From Luteibacter sp. 9135 (GTDB lineage: Bacteria; Pseudomonadota; Gammaproteobacteria; Xanthomonadales; Rhodanobacteraceae): a stretch of DNA of 64,000 bases. The translations under genes were made by a program, and so were the position numbers. The notes below the pieces were generated by a model that worked only from the letters and a program-made list of their open reading frames with translations, was not told where the DNA came from and did no database searches. The stretch spans positions 3,899,501-3,963,500 of the forward strand of contig NZ_JQNB01000001.1 in NCBI RefSeq assembly GCF_000745005.1, given 5' to 3'. Below, piece after piece: positions 26,859 through 35,510 of this stretch (the stretch's first letter is position 1; the number at the start of each line of letters is the position of its first letter).

Positions 26859-27311
26859 TTACTGGAAGGTGCTTGAGCACTCCGCCGGATTCTTGCAGTC
26901 GGAAGGCACGGCCTGCAGGTACATGATGCCGCCCGGGGTGGTCACGACGGTTATCGTGATCGTGTCGTCGCGATACACGACGGTGCGCGTACCGGTGGGA
27001 CGCATCGCCGACCGCTCGCTGGGTGTTGCCACGCGGGTGGCGTCCAGGCCGATCGGCAAGCCCATGATCTCCTTCCCGCCATAGGCGAAGGCGCCGCGCA
27101 CGTTGCCTTGCAGATCGTTGACCTGGACATAGCGCGTGCCGAGCCGCTCGAAGACAAAGACATGGTAGGCGGAACTGGCACTGACATCCGACGCATTGGG
27201 CCATGCCTGGCCCAGGCCGGTGGAAGCGGGCCCCTGGGCGAATACCGGTGCGGCAACGACCGACAATGCGGCGGCAAAACACAGCGGAAGCAAACGAAAA
27301 GCTGAGCGCAT
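26859..27311 (-). CDS. Periplasmic protein of unknown function
   Basis: 150 aa with a Sec signal peptide (LPLCFAAALSVVAAPVFA). The mature part is small and beta-rich (YHVFVFERLGTRYVQVNDLQ, RTVVYRDDTITITVVTTPGG), with two late cysteines (DCKNPAECS) that could form a disulfide. I do not recognise the family. Monocistronic, convergent with the MASE1 gene. Confidence 0.72.
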   Translation of the reverse strand: MRSAFRLLPLCFAAALSVVAAPVFAQGPASTGLGQAWPNASDVSASSAYHVFVFERLGTRYVQVNDLQGNVRGAFAYGGKEIMGLPIGLDATRVATPSERSAMRPTGTRTVVYRDDTITITVVTTPGGIMYLQAVPSDCKNPAECSSTFQ

Positions 27312-27512
27312 GGCAGTCTCTGGGCGGTGGAGGTGGGATTAGCCTAGCCCAGCGAAAAATCCCGATTGCGCGAATACGGCAGATCGTTTCCCGCGCCGCC
27401 TTACACCGAACTAACAATCGAAGGCGCATGGTGCAGTTACCGTCCGGCGCGCCGGGCGGCACCCCTCGCGCGTGATTTCGCCTGGGCGACCCACCGCCGC
27501 TTCTGGACCGTC

Positions 27513-27680
27513 ATGCCTCCTGTGAAACCCGACAACCGCTTCCCCAAGGGAGCACCGGCCGACCGCTCGTCCGCCGCCTTCGTCTCCTACGTGTATTCGC
27601 ACTCCCGCCGCGCGCCACTGCCCGAGGTTCCACGCGAGCCGGCCAAGCCGCGCAAGGGCAAGACGGCCGGCCAGGCCTAG
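27513..27680 (+). CDS. Possible small basic protein
   Basis: 55 aa, MPPVKPDNRFPKGAPADRSS, ending KPRKGKTAGQA. It is rich in Pro, Lys and Arg and carries no recognisable domain. The frame is open from 27366, but the ATG at 27513 is the best internal start. It is on the same strand as, and just upstream of, the UPF0303 gene. Codon positions show the GC-rich third base usual here, which favours a real gene, but the evidence is thin. Confidence 0.35.
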   Translation: MPPVKPDNRFPKGAPADRSSAAFVSYVYSHSRRAPLPEVPREPAKPRKGKTAGQA

Positions 27681-27731
27681 TTTCCCCACGCTAGAATCCC
27701 ACCTCATACGCTGATGCATGAGGTGGGATAC

Positions 27732-28190
27732 GTGACCGAACCGACGCTCCAGGAACTGGCCGCCGAAGAAGCGCGGCTGCAGTTCGACACACTGACCCTC
27801 GCGCAGGCCTGGGATATCGGTTGCGCGCTGCGCGAAGAGGCGCTGCGACGCTCCGGCAAGGTGGCCATCGAGATCGCCCTGCGCGATCGCACGCTGTTCC
27901 ACGCCGCCCTGCCCGGCACCGACGTCGCCAACGGGCAATGGGTGCGTCGCAAGCGAAACACCGTGCTCGCCTTGGGCACCAGCACGCTGGCCGTGGGCAT
28001 GAAGCTGGCAAAGGCCAACCAGTCCCTGGAAGCACGCTACGGCCTGTCCGCCGCCGACCACGCCCACGACGGCGGCGGTTTCCCGCTGCGCCTGCGCGGT
28101 CTCGGCGTCATCGGCGCGATCACCGCCTCCGGCCTGCCTTCGCTGGAGGATCACCGTCTGGTCACCGAGGTGCTGGCGAGGTTTATCTGA
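27732..28190 (+). CDS. UPF0303 (GlcG/HbpS-fold) family protein
   Basis: 152 aa. The pattern RRSGKVAIEIALRDRTLFHA, ALPGTDVANGQWVRRKRNTV and HGGGFPLRLRG-like motif (here DGGGFPLRLRGLGVIGAIT) followed by SGLPSLEDHRLVTEVL is that of UPF0303, relatives of heme-binding HbpS/GlcG proteins. A GTG at 27732 with AGGTGGG upstream is preferred; ATG at 27714 is possible. Function in bacteria is not settled; heme or small-molecule binding has been proposed for the fold. Confidence 0.82.
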   Translation: MTEPTLQELAAEEARLQFDTLTLAQAWDIGCALREEALRRSGKVAIEIALRDRTLFHAALPGTDVANGQWVRRKRNTVLALGTSTLAVGMKLAKANQSLEARYGLSAADHAHDGGGFPLRLRGLGVIGAITASGLPSLEDHRLVTEVLARFI

Positions 28191-28201
28191 CCCTCTCGGT
28201 A

Positions 28202-28288
28202 TCCAACGCTCGCCGTATCTATCCCTCGGGTATCTACCCCTCACGGTATGGGTCCCTCGGATGTAGGAGCCCACGCACGTGCGCGAAC
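28202..28288. repeat. Short degenerate tandem repeats followed by a GTAGGAGC palindrome (REP-like)
   Basis: 28202-28261 holds imperfect units of about 15 bases around GTATCTATCCCTC and GTATCTACCCCTC. From 28262 the REP-like element reads TGTAGGAGCCCACGCACGTG with a complementary palindrome end. It fills most of the gap between the UPF0303 and S15 genes. Confidence 0.6.
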
Positions 28289-28375
28289 GTGTTGCGTGCG
28301 GTTATCGGTGGCATTGTCGCGGGGGGCGTGTTTTGTCAGACTCGATGAACCGTCCCTGAAAAAAGATGTCGCCTG

Positions 28376-30367
28376 ATGCTGACCACGCGCCCTGCCCTTC
28401 GTCCCCTTATGACCGGCTCGTCGGTCGTGCTGGCGGCTTGTTGCCTTGCCCTCGTGGCCGGTCCCGTCGCCGCGCAGCAGGTACTGACGCCGGAACAGAA
28501 GGCGACGATCGCCAAGCGCGAGGATATCGAGCGACAGCTCGAGGCCGTGGCCGTGGTGGATCGCAAGGTGATGGTGAAGATGCGTGACGGCAAGCGCATG
28601 GCGGCAGACGTCTATCGACCGAAGAACGCCACGGGCAAGGTGCCGACGATCTTCGTGCGCACGCCCTACAACTTCAATTTCTGGGACGTGAAGCTCGGTG
28701 CGCCCAGCGACATGAGCCGGCAGCTGACGGCGGTGAAGCACGGTTACGCGTACGTCGACATGAACGAGCGCGGCCACTACTTCTCCGAGGGCAACTACGA
28801 AATCCTCGGCGCACCCGTGAGCGACGGTGTGGACGCCGTGCGCTGGATGACCTCACAGCCGTGGTCCAACGGCAAGGTGGGCACCACCGGGTGCTCGTCC
28901 ACGGCGGAATGGCAGATGGCCGTCGTCGCGCAAAACGAGCCCGGCCTGGCCGCCTTCAACGTGCAGGGCTTCGGTGCCGGCGTCGGCCGGGTCGGCCCGT
29001 TCTACGAGCAGGGCAACTGGTTCCGCGGCGGCGCGGTGCAGATGCTGTTCCAGGCATGGATCTACGGCGAACAGAACCAGGTGCGGCCGATGTTTCCCAC
29101 CAACACTTCGCAGGCGGACCTGATCCGCGCGTCCAAGGCGTTCGACCTGGACCCGCAGATGCCGCCGGTGGACTGGGACAAGGCGTTCTGGCACCTGCCC
29201 GAGAAAGACATCCTCAAGGCGGTCGACGGGCCCAAGGGCATCTTCGCCGACGCCATGGACGTGCCGACCGGCGGCAACATGATCGCGCGCACGCCCAACA
29301 GCCCCGCCTGGTACAAGGGCGGCCTGTGGCACGAGAACATGAAGATCGACCGGCCCGGCCTGTGGTTCATGAGCTGGTTCGACGTGTCCGTGTCGCCCAA
29401 CCTGGCCGCGTACAACCGCGTGCGTGCCACGGCCTCGAAGGAGGTCGCCGATCAGCAGTACGCGATCATCGCGCCTTCGCTGCACTGCGGGTTCACCCGC
29501 GCCACCGAGCATACGATGATCGGCGACCTCGACGTGGGCGATGCGCGCTTCGACTACGAGTCGCTGGTGTTCGGCTGGTTCGACAAGTTCCTCAAGGGCG
29601 TGGACAGCCCCGTCGTCGATAAGCAGCCCAAGGTGATGTACTACGTCATGGGCGAGAACAAGTGGCACGACTCGGCCACGTGGCCACCGGCCAACGCGAC
29701 CCCGCGCGACCTCTTCCTCACCAGCGGCGGCAAGGCCAACACGCTCTACGGCGATGGCAAGCTGGTGGCCGCGGCCGGCGGCACGGACCAGCCGGACCGC
29801 TTCGTCTACGACCCGATGAACCCGGTGACCACGCTCGGCGGGGGCGGTTGCTGCCAGGGCACCGCGGTGAAGTTCGGCTCGTTCGACCAGAACCCGCAGC
29901 TGGCCCGCAACGACATCCTGGTGTACGACTCCGAGCCGTTCAAGGAGGCCACGGAAGTCAGCGGCCCGATCACGGTCACGCTGTATGTCTCCTCCGACGC
30001 GAAGGACACCGACTTCACCTTCAAGGTGATGGACGTGGGCACCGACGGCAAGGCCTTCAACCTCACCGAGAACATCCAGCGCATGCGTTACCGCGAGGGC
30101 TACGACAAGCCGCCGGTGTGGATGAAGGACGGCGAGGTGTACAAGGTGACCTTCCAGCCGATCGACACCAGTAACCTGTTCTATCCGGGACACAAACTGC
30201 GCGTGGCGATTTCCAGCAGCAACTTCCCGCGTTTCGACCGCAACCTCAACACCGGCGGCAACAACTACGACGAGGCCAGCGGGGTCATCGCGCACAACGC
30301 CGTGCACCACGATGCCACGCATCCGTCGAAGATCACCTTCACCGTGGTGCCGCGTAGCACGCCCTAG
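28376..30367 (+). CDS. Secreted CocE/NonD-type S15 hydrolase (second of two)
   Basis: 663 aa. The signal peptide ends [10 protein letters not shown]. The N-terminal alpha/beta hydrolase domain starts after [18 protein letters not shown], a family signature, with the nucleophile region [11 protein letters not shown] near residue 172. The C-terminal PepX-type jelly roll includes [20 protein letters not shown]. The elbow differs from the GxSYxGF of the first copy, having GCSSTAE, so substrates may differ. X-Pro dipeptidyl-peptidase/acyl-transfer-type esterase activity in the periplasm is expected for the family. ATG at 28376 is used; ATG at 28409 would shorten the leader. Monocistronic. Confidence 0.85.
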   Translation: MLTTRPALRPLMTGSSVVLAACCLALVAGPVAAQQVLTPEQKATIAKREDIERQLEAVAVVDRKVMVKMRDGKRMAADVYRPKNATGKVPTIFVRTPYNFNFWDVKLGAPSDMSRQLTAVKHGYAYVDMNERGHYFSEGNYEILGAPVSDGVDAVRWMTSQPWSNGKVGTTGCSSTAEWQMAVVAQNEPGLAAFNVQGFGAGVGRVGPFYEQGNWFRGGAVQMLFQAWIYGEQNQVRPMFPTNTSQADLIRASKAFDLDPQMPPVDWDKAFWHLPEKDILKAVDGPKGIFADAMDVPTGGNMIARTPNSPAWYKGGLWHENMKIDRPGLWFMSWFDVSVSPNLAAYNRVRATASKEVADQQYAIIAPSLHCGFTRATEHTMIGDLDVGDARFDYESLVFGWFDKFLKGVDSPVVDKQPKVMYYVMGENKWHDSATWPPANATPRDLFLTSGGKANTLYGDGKLVAAAGGTDQPDRFVYDPMNPVTTLGGGGCCQGTAVKFGSFDQNPQLARNDILVYDSEPFKEATEVSGPITVTLYVSSDAKDTDFTFKVMDVGTDGKAFNLTENIQRMRYREGYDKPPVWMKDGEVYKVTFQPIDTSNLFYPGHKLRVAISSSNFPRFDRNLNTGGNNYDEASGVIAHNAVHHDATHPSKITFTVVPRSTP

Positions 30368-30382
30368 TCGATAGTCGGCCGA

Positions 30383-30712
30383 TCAGGCCGGCTTGCAGCC
30401 GGGCGTCACGGCGCCCGGCTGCCGCGTGACGCACACGGAAAATCCGCCGGGCAAACGATCCACCAGCCGTTCCTCGCGCACGGCGAGGGCAAACGTACGC
30501 ACCGCGTTCGCACCGTCGAAGACGGTGTAGTGGCACTGCCCCGTGTCGCTGGCCGCGCAGGCGAAACGCGCCCGCCCCATGCGCACGTCCGTGCGGCTGT
30601 CGAGCGTCACGTGGCCGTTGTCGCTGGCCGTCATCACCAGGCTGCGGTTCTGCGCGTCTGTGCAGCCGGCCAGGTTCATGAAGCAATAGACGATGGCGAG
30701 TAACAGTCGCAT
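30383..30712 (-). CDS. Small lipoprotein, co-transcribed with the LytS/LytTR genes
   Basis: 109 aa starting MRLLLAIVYCFMNLAGCTD, a lipoprotein signal with lipobox LAGC. The mature part is beta-rich (RSLVMTASDNGHVTLDSRT; RLPGGFSVCVTRQPGAV). AAGGAG lies at the right distance upstream. It starts 16 bases after the response-regulator stop, so likely the third gene of that operon. I do not recognise the family. A 10-bp perfect inverted repeat (GCAGCCGGGC/GCCCGGCTGC, 30395-30422) lies inside its last codons and could weaken or end transcription. Confidence 0.7.
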   Translation of the reverse strand: MRLLLAIVYCFMNLAGCTDAQNRSLVMTASDNGHVTLDSRTDVRMGRARFACAASDTGQCHYTVFDGANAVRTFALAVREERLVDRLPGGFSVCVTRQPGAVTPGCKPA

Positions 30713-30728
30713 GGCGATACTCCTTGGG

Positions 30729-31499
30729 TCACATGGCCCGGAAGATGGCCATGAACGGCTGGCTGACACTGAGGGTTTCCGGTCGCCCGCGCAGGCGAAG
30801 GCAGCCCTTGCCGCTGTCGTCGCGTTCCACGGAAGCCACCTGGCGCAGGTTGACGATGGTGGACCGGTGGATCTGCCGGAACGTGCGCGAGTCCAGCTGG
30901 CGCAGCAGGTCGCGGATGGGACGCGACACCAGCGCGTCGCCCTCGGCCGTGGCCAGCAGCGTGTACTTGTTATCGGCGCGGAAATAGATCACGTCGTCCA
31001 CCAGGATCAGGCGCGTGGCCTTGCCCGCACCGGCGGTGATCCAGGTCAACGGTTCGGCCGCGGGTTCGTCGAAGCGCGCGATCAGGTCGCGAGCCACGTC
31101 GCCGGTGCGGCGGGCATGTTTTTCCGCATCGTCCGCCAGCCGGCTGCGCAGCCGGGCCACGGTCTGCCCCAGTCGCTGGCCGACCACCGGCTTGAGCAGG
31201 TAGTCCACGGCGCCGCGTTCGAACGCATCCACGGCGTATTGGTCGTAGGCCGTGACGAACACCACCAGTGTCGCGGGGCTGGCATCGGCGGCCGCCGCGG
31301 CTACCTCCATGCCGGTCAGGCCGGGCATGCGGATATCGAGGAAGGCCACGTCCGGGCGATGCGTCGCGATGGCCTCCAGGGCCTCGCCGCCGTCCTCGCA
31401 CACCGCTACCACCTCCAGCTCCGGCCAGGCCGCGGCCAGCTCACGCTGCAACGCGGTGGCAAGCAGTTTCTCGTCCTCGGCAACGATGCACTTAGGCAT
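30729..31499 (-). CDS. LytTR-type response regulator
   Basis: 256 aa. The receiver (acid residues in CIVAEDE, phosphoacceptor Asp55 in VAFLDIRMPG, and KPVVG lysine) is followed by a LytTR DNA-binding domain from about residue 155 (RLILVDDVIYFRADNKYTLL, RQIHRSTIVNLRQVASVERD). Paired with the sensor kinase that precedes and overlaps it by 8 bases. LytTR regulators bind direct repeats at promoters of adhesion, virulence or envelope genes; here the target is probably this operon or genes elsewhere. Asp phosphorylation by the partner is expected. Confidence 0.92.
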   Translation of the reverse strand: MPKCIVAEDEKLLATALQRELAAAWPELEVVAVCEDGGEALEAIATHRPDVAFLDIRMPGLTGMEVAAAAADASPATLVVFVTAYDQYAVDAFERGAVDYLLKPVVGQRLGQTVARLRSRLADDAEKHARRTGDVARDLIARFDEPAAEPLTWITAGAGKATRLILVDDVIYFRADNKYTLLATAEGDALVSRPIRDLLRQLDSRTFRQIHRSTIVNLRQVASVERDDSGKGCLRLRGRPETLSVSQPFMAIFRAM

Positions 31500-32742
31500 G
31501 ATCGAACGCTCCTTTCACCGGCAGCGTGAGGGTCGCTGCCACACCGTTGGGAAAATTGTTGCCGATGGCGAAGCTGGCGGCGGCGCCATAGGTCAGGCGC
31601 AGGCGTTCGCGCAGGTTACGCAGACCGATGCCGGTGCCCGCCCCTTCGCTGCGGAAACCCAGGCCGTCGTCGGCCACCGTGAGCGCCAGCGACGCACCAT
31701 CGATGCCGGCACGAATCCAGACGCCGCCGCCGCCGGGTTTCGGTTCCAGGCCATGCTTGATCGCGTTCTCGACCAGGGTCTGCAACATCATCGACGGCAT
31801 CGGCGTATCGCGCAGGTCGTCCGGCACGTCCACGTGCACGAGGAGGCGCTCGCCCATGCGCAGTTTCATGATCTCCAGCCACGCGGTGGACCGTTCCAGT
31901 TCCTGGCCTACCGTCGACAGCGAGCCGTCGGTGCGTGGCAGCGAGCGGCGCAGGTAATCGATGAGGTGACCAAGCATGCGGTCGGCACGGGCCGGATCGG
32001 TGCGCACCAGCTCCTGTGCGCTGGCCAGCGTGTTGTAGAGGAAATGTGGCTCCACCTGTGCCTGCAGCAGCCCGAGCTGCGCCGCGGTCAGCTCCTTCTC
32101 CATGGTCGTCTGGCGCACGTCGGCCCGCTCGCGGTTGCGTCGTTCCGCCAGCCGCTGGGTGGTGGAACGTACCAGGGTTTCCGCATATTCCAGCGACGCG
32201 CCGCCGTCGGGATTGAACCAGTCCGTCCAGGCACCCGCATCCGGCTCGCACACGAACATGACGCTGCACGAGCCATCGACCGGTGTCACGGTGGCGGTGA
32301 TTCGGGTGTTCAGGTCGAACGGAAGCCGCGGAAGCCGGCGGCCACGGAAGCGCGGCCGCTCGTGATCGGGCTCGCGAATGATCGCCCGTACCCTCAGCCC
32401 GGCACGTGTGGCCGACACATCGTGGACATGCAGCAGATCGCGCACCACGCTTTCGACGATCTCGTAAGCTTCATCGGCTGCGTAAGGCACTTCGACACGG
32501 CGTCGCTGGCGATTGGACAGGGTCTCGGTATCCAGCCGTCCGGCGATGGTGCGCACACGGTACAGATGCGTGACGCCGCGCCCCAGGGCGATCAACAAGC
32601 CGACGAACCACGCGAGGGAGAACAGCAACGGCAGATCGTCGTGCCAGCCCACATTGCTCCACACCACCTCCAGCACGCAAAGCGCAGCGATCCACGCCAT
32701 CACGATGCGACCGAGAAACCGGATGCTCATGCGCTTTCCCAT
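31492..32742 (-). CDS. LytS-type sensor histidine kinase
   Basis: 416 aa. Two N-terminal transmembrane helices (about residues 8-25 and 37-55) are followed by a soluble region and a His_kinase domain in which EPHFLYNTLASAQELV carries the phospho-histidine. The HATPase domain has LVENAIKHGLEPKPGGG (N-box) and TVADDGLGF. The wide soluble region of about 150 residues between membrane and kinase (VPYAADEAYEIVESVVRDLL) is unlike typical LytS sensors and resembles a SRPBCC-like fold by strand pattern, not confidently. ATG at 32742 is used; MSIRF at 32730 is an alternative. It overlaps the response regulator. Confidence 0.88.
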   Translation of the reverse strand: MGKRMSIRFLGRIVMAWIAALCVLEVVWSNVGWHDDLPLLFSLAWFVGLLIALGRGVTHLYRVRTIAGRLDTETLSNRQRRRVEVPYAADEAYEIVESVVRDLLHVHDVSATRAGLRVRAIIREPDHERPRFRGRRLPRLPFDLNTRITATVTPVDGSCSVMFVCEPDAGAWTDWFNPDGGASLEYAETLVRSTTQRLAERRNRERADVRQTTMEKELTAAQLGLLQAQVEPHFLYNTLASAQELVRTDPARADRMLGHLIDYLRRSLPRTDGSLSTVGQELERSTAWLEIMKLRMGERLLVHVDVPDDLRDTPMPSMMLQTLVENAIKHGLEPKPGGGGVWIRAGIDGASLALTVADDGLGFRSEGAGTGIGLRNLRERLRLTYGAAASFAIGNNFPNGVAATLTLPVKGAFDHA

Positions 32743-32943
32743 CGTGCGTACCCCGTCCTGAAAGTGGGGCGAGCATACGACGCGCACGCCACGTGCCGAA
32801 GGCGAATCCGACGAAACGGCCGCTGGGCCGACGAAACGCCCCTCCTGCGCCGCAGCATGACCTGCGCGTGGGAATGGGCCATGCTCGGGAAACGGCCTGG
32901 CGATGGGGATCGCCGGCCACGACAAAGACAAAGGGGTTACTGC

Positions 32944-33285
32944 ATGGCCTTGTTGCTCGTCGTTTTCGCTGTCGCCGTTCTCGCGATCTTCCTCGGCATC
33001 AACATGCTGCCGAAACACCATCCCGCCAACTGGCTGCTCGGCATCGTCGGCGGTGCCTGCCTGGTGCTTGCCTGGTATGCCATCTTCCGCCCGATGCTGA
33101 TCGCTTCCGGCGGCGGCGATCCATCACTGGTCGCGGTGGGCCTCACGGCTGCCGGCATCGTGTCCTGCGTGCTGGGACTGGTCTGCCTGGGCGTGTGCGT
33201 GTGGCGAGACCCCACGCGGTTCTGGATGCTGTCCGTCGTCTTCATCGGCGTGATCGGCGCCACCCAGGTCACCGCGTTGTCCTAG
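32944..33285 (+). CDS. Small three-helix membrane protein
   Basis: 113 aa. Three or four hydrophobic stretches (LLLVVFAVAVLAIFLGINML, LLGIVGGACLVLAWYAIF, LVAVGLTAAGIVSCVLGLVC, MLSVVFIGVIGATQVTAL) separated by short loops. AAGGGG lies upstream of 32944. No domain recognised. It is convergent with the LdcA homologue, overlapping its end by four bases, and divergent from the sensor kinase. Confidence 0.65.
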   Translation: MALLLVVFAVAVLAIFLGINMLPKHHPANWLLGIVGGACLVLAWYAIFRPMLIASGGGDPSLVAVGLTAAGIVSCVLGLVCLGVCVWRDPTRFWMLSVVFIGVIGATQVTALS

Positions 33286-34244
33286 GCCTCGCCTTCCCGC
33301 GTATCTTCGCCCGCGTAGCGGTAATCGCGGGCGGAGAGCGTGGCTTCACCGTCGACGACACGCAGTTCGGCGTTCGCGCCGAAGGGCAAGGTGACCTTGT
33401 CCGGCCCATGGCCGAACCGGAGCCCGCGCACCAGCGGTGCCTCGGACACGGCGGCGAAGCGATCCAGCGCATGTTCCATGTCGTAGCCGTTGTCATATTC
33501 GCTTACCCGGTGGCCGCCGAGGCTGCCGATCAGAATGGCCGACTGGCGATCGATGACGCCGGCCAGCTTCAGCTCGTAGAGCATCCTCTCGATGCGATAG
33601 GCCTGCTCGCCGCTTTCCTCGATGTAGAGGATGCCGCCGTCGATATCGGGCAGGTAGCCGGTGCCGGTGAGGCTGCACAGCGACGACAGGTTGCCGCCCC
33701 AGAGCACGCCGCTGGCCCGCAGGTCGGTCTGGCTGTCCGGGCAGCTCCAGGTGAAATCTGCCCGCGGCGCCAGCACGGTCTGCCAGAACTCGCGCCAGGT
33801 GCTTTCGCGCAGGTAAGGCGCACCGAAATCTTGCAGCAGCATTGGCCCGTGGAACGAGCCGATCCCGCTGCGCGCCAGCAGGGCGCATTGCATGACGGTG
33901 AAATCGCCGTGGCCCACCAGCGCGCAGGAGGCATCGGCAAAGCGCGCGGCCAGTCCCGCGTAGTCGAGCCGGTCCAGTAGCGCGATGGCCCCGTAGCCCC
34001 CGCAGGTGGCCATGACGATGTCCGGCAGCGGACGGCCGGGCTCGGCAAGGCGGTTGATTTCATCGGCGCGCGCAGTGTCGCTGCCGGCGAAGCGCAGGCA
34101 GACCCGGTCGAGCACGTCGATGCCCACAATGGTGTGGCCGGCGGCCTGGAGACGTTCGATTCCGCGCTGGCCGGCAGCGCGGTCTTCCGCATATCCCGAG
34201 GGAGCGATGAGTCGTATATCGAGTCGTTTCGGCATGGGAGGCAA
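33282..34244 (-). CDS. ldcA: LdcA-like LD-carboxypeptidase homologue lacking the nucleophile serine
   Basis: 320 aa. The S66 family cleaves the L,D bond before the last D-alanine of murein tetrapeptides during peptidoglycan recycling. The family marks are all present: LIAPSGYAEDRAAGQRGIER, a GGYGAIALLDRLDY stretch, a glutamate in YIEESGEQAYRIERM and a histidine in LRFGHGPDKVTLPFGA. In the E. coli protein the nucleophile lies in ICGHSDFTAIQ; here the same place reads LVGHGDFTVMQ, so the serine is glycine (codon GGC). With the nucleophile gone, ordinary catalysis should be lost. A reading error or a single AGC-to-GGC change would explain it. Otherwise the protein is full length and well conserved. 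Start ATG at 34244 or 34235. Confidence 0.85.
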   Translation of the reverse strand: MPPMPKRLDIRLIAPSGYAEDRAAGQRGIERLQAAGHTIVGIDVLDRVCLRFAGSDTARADEINRLAEPGRPLPDIVMATCGGYGAIALLDRLDYAGLAARFADASCALVGHGDFTVMQCALLARSGIGSFHGPMLLQDFGAPYLRESTWREFWQTVLAPRADFTWSCPDSQTDLRASGVLWGGNLSSLCSLTGTGYLPDIDGGILYIEESGEQAYRIERMLYELKLAGVIDRQSAILIGSLGGHRVSEYDNGYDMEHALDRFAAVSEAPLVRGLRFGHGPDKVTLPFGANAELRVVDGEATLSARDYRYAGEDTREGEA

Positions 34245-34331
34245 GGTAAGGACGCCCCTACCAATACCTCTACGCCGTCAGGAAGGCAACCCGAAATGGG
34301 CGGGAAGCCTTCCCGACACCCGCGGCGACCC

Positions 34332-35312
34332 CTACCAGCCGTCGTATTCCTCGGCCGCGGTGAGCTCTTCGGCGGGCGCGCTGCGGGTCAGCGTTTCCCG
34401 CGGTTGCTCGCCGAAGACGCTGCGGTACTTTTCCGCAAACCGTGAGAGATCCCACATGCCGCAGCTGAGCGCCACCGACTTGACCGAACGACGTCCGGCT
34501 TCGGCCGTGACCAGGCTGCGATGCGCGGTGCACAGGCGCAGCATGGCCAGGTAACGGTTGGGCGGAATGCCCAGCAGGTCGTCGAAGGCGTAGCGCAGGC
34601 CACGCTCGCTCGCGCCGGCGGCCTGGCACAGCTCCTGCGAGTAGATATCGCGGCGCAGGTTCGCTCGCATGAAGCGTTCCGCGCGGCGCATCACCTGGTA
34701 ATGCGCACGGCGACCGCGCGAGGCCACCGGTCGGTCTTCCGAGGACGAGCCCAGGGCCACACGGATGTGCTCGTCGAGCAGGTCTTCCACGGGGCCGAAA
34801 GCCGTATCGACCGGCTCGCGCACGCGTTCCGCGATCTGCCGGTAGGCCCGCTTCAGGTGATCCGAGGTAACTGAGAAAAGCCTCAAGCGCTGGGCGGCCA
34901 TGTCCACGTCGGCATGGTCGGACGCCAGGAACCGCGAGCGGAAGCGGGCATACGGCGCCACCACCAGGGTGAACCGGGTACCGCGCTCGAACATGAAATC
35001 GGTGGGTGTGCCGCGCAGCAGCGTCACCGCCATCTCCGACTCCACGCTGATGCCCTGGCACCAGCTGCGCTCGCCAGCCTCGTGCAGGTACACCAGCATG
35101 CAGGCGTCTTCGGGCACGGTCAGTGCCCCGCGCACGTCGAAATCGATGTGCGCGGTGACATAGGTGACCCCGTCGTGGGTCTTTGTCGACAGCGCGGCGC
35201 GAGGGCGCGCCGGGCTCAACGTCAGCAGGTCGACATCGCACACTCCCAGCGCGGCGCCGAGCGTGACGAGGTCGTAATCTTCAAGCCCCTGTGCATCCGT
35301 GAGACGACTCAT
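34332..35312 (-). CDS. AraC-family transcriptional regulator
   Basis: 326 aa. An N-terminal sensory part (AALSTKTHDGVTYVTAHIDF and MLVYLHEAGERSWCQGISV) is followed by the two-helix-turn-helix domain near the C-terminus (RDIYSQELCQAAGASERGLR; RRSVKSVALSCGMWDLSRFA; FAEKYRSVFGEQPRETL). The inducer is unknown. It stands between the LdcA homologue and the Hsp70 gene, transcribed alone. Confidence 0.9.
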   Translation of the reverse strand: MSRLTDAQGLEDYDLVTLGAALGVCDVDLLTLSPARPRAALSTKTHDGVTYVTAHIDFDVRGALTVPEDACMLVYLHEAGERSWCQGISVESEMAVTLLRGTPTDFMFERGTRFTLVVAPYARFRSRFLASDHADVDMAAQRLRLFSVTSDHLKRAYRQIAERVREPVDTAFGPVEDLLDEHIRVALGSSSEDRPVASRGRRAHYQVMRRAERFMRANLRRDIYSQELCQAAGASERGLRYAFDDLLGIPPNRYLAMLRLCTAHRSLVTAEAGRRSVKSVALSCGMWDLSRFAEKYRSVFGEQPRETLTRSAPAEELTAAEEYDGW

Positions 35313-35510
35313 GTCGGCTCTCCCGGGTGATTTTTCTTAGTCATCTGTTCAACCCCCACGTTCCAGGGGCAGGCACTTTGCCCACCCGCCGAATCCCCCT
35401 CGACCCGTGCTCACCCATATCGGGGATGACGATGTCAGGACATATAACTACTCATGTAGGGCAAAAAAGGCCAGCGAAGTGTGAATTTGCCGAATCGGCA
35501 TAACGACCGC

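Noticed and set aside
28202..28261. CRISPR-like array in the tandem stretch
   Set aside because: Units are short, imperfect and adjacent without spacers; no cas genes nearby.
31252..33285. 677-aa plus-strand frame over the LytS/LytTR genes
   Set aside because: Only the last 113 codons, from 32944, look like a real membrane protein; the rest is antisense to the two-component genes.
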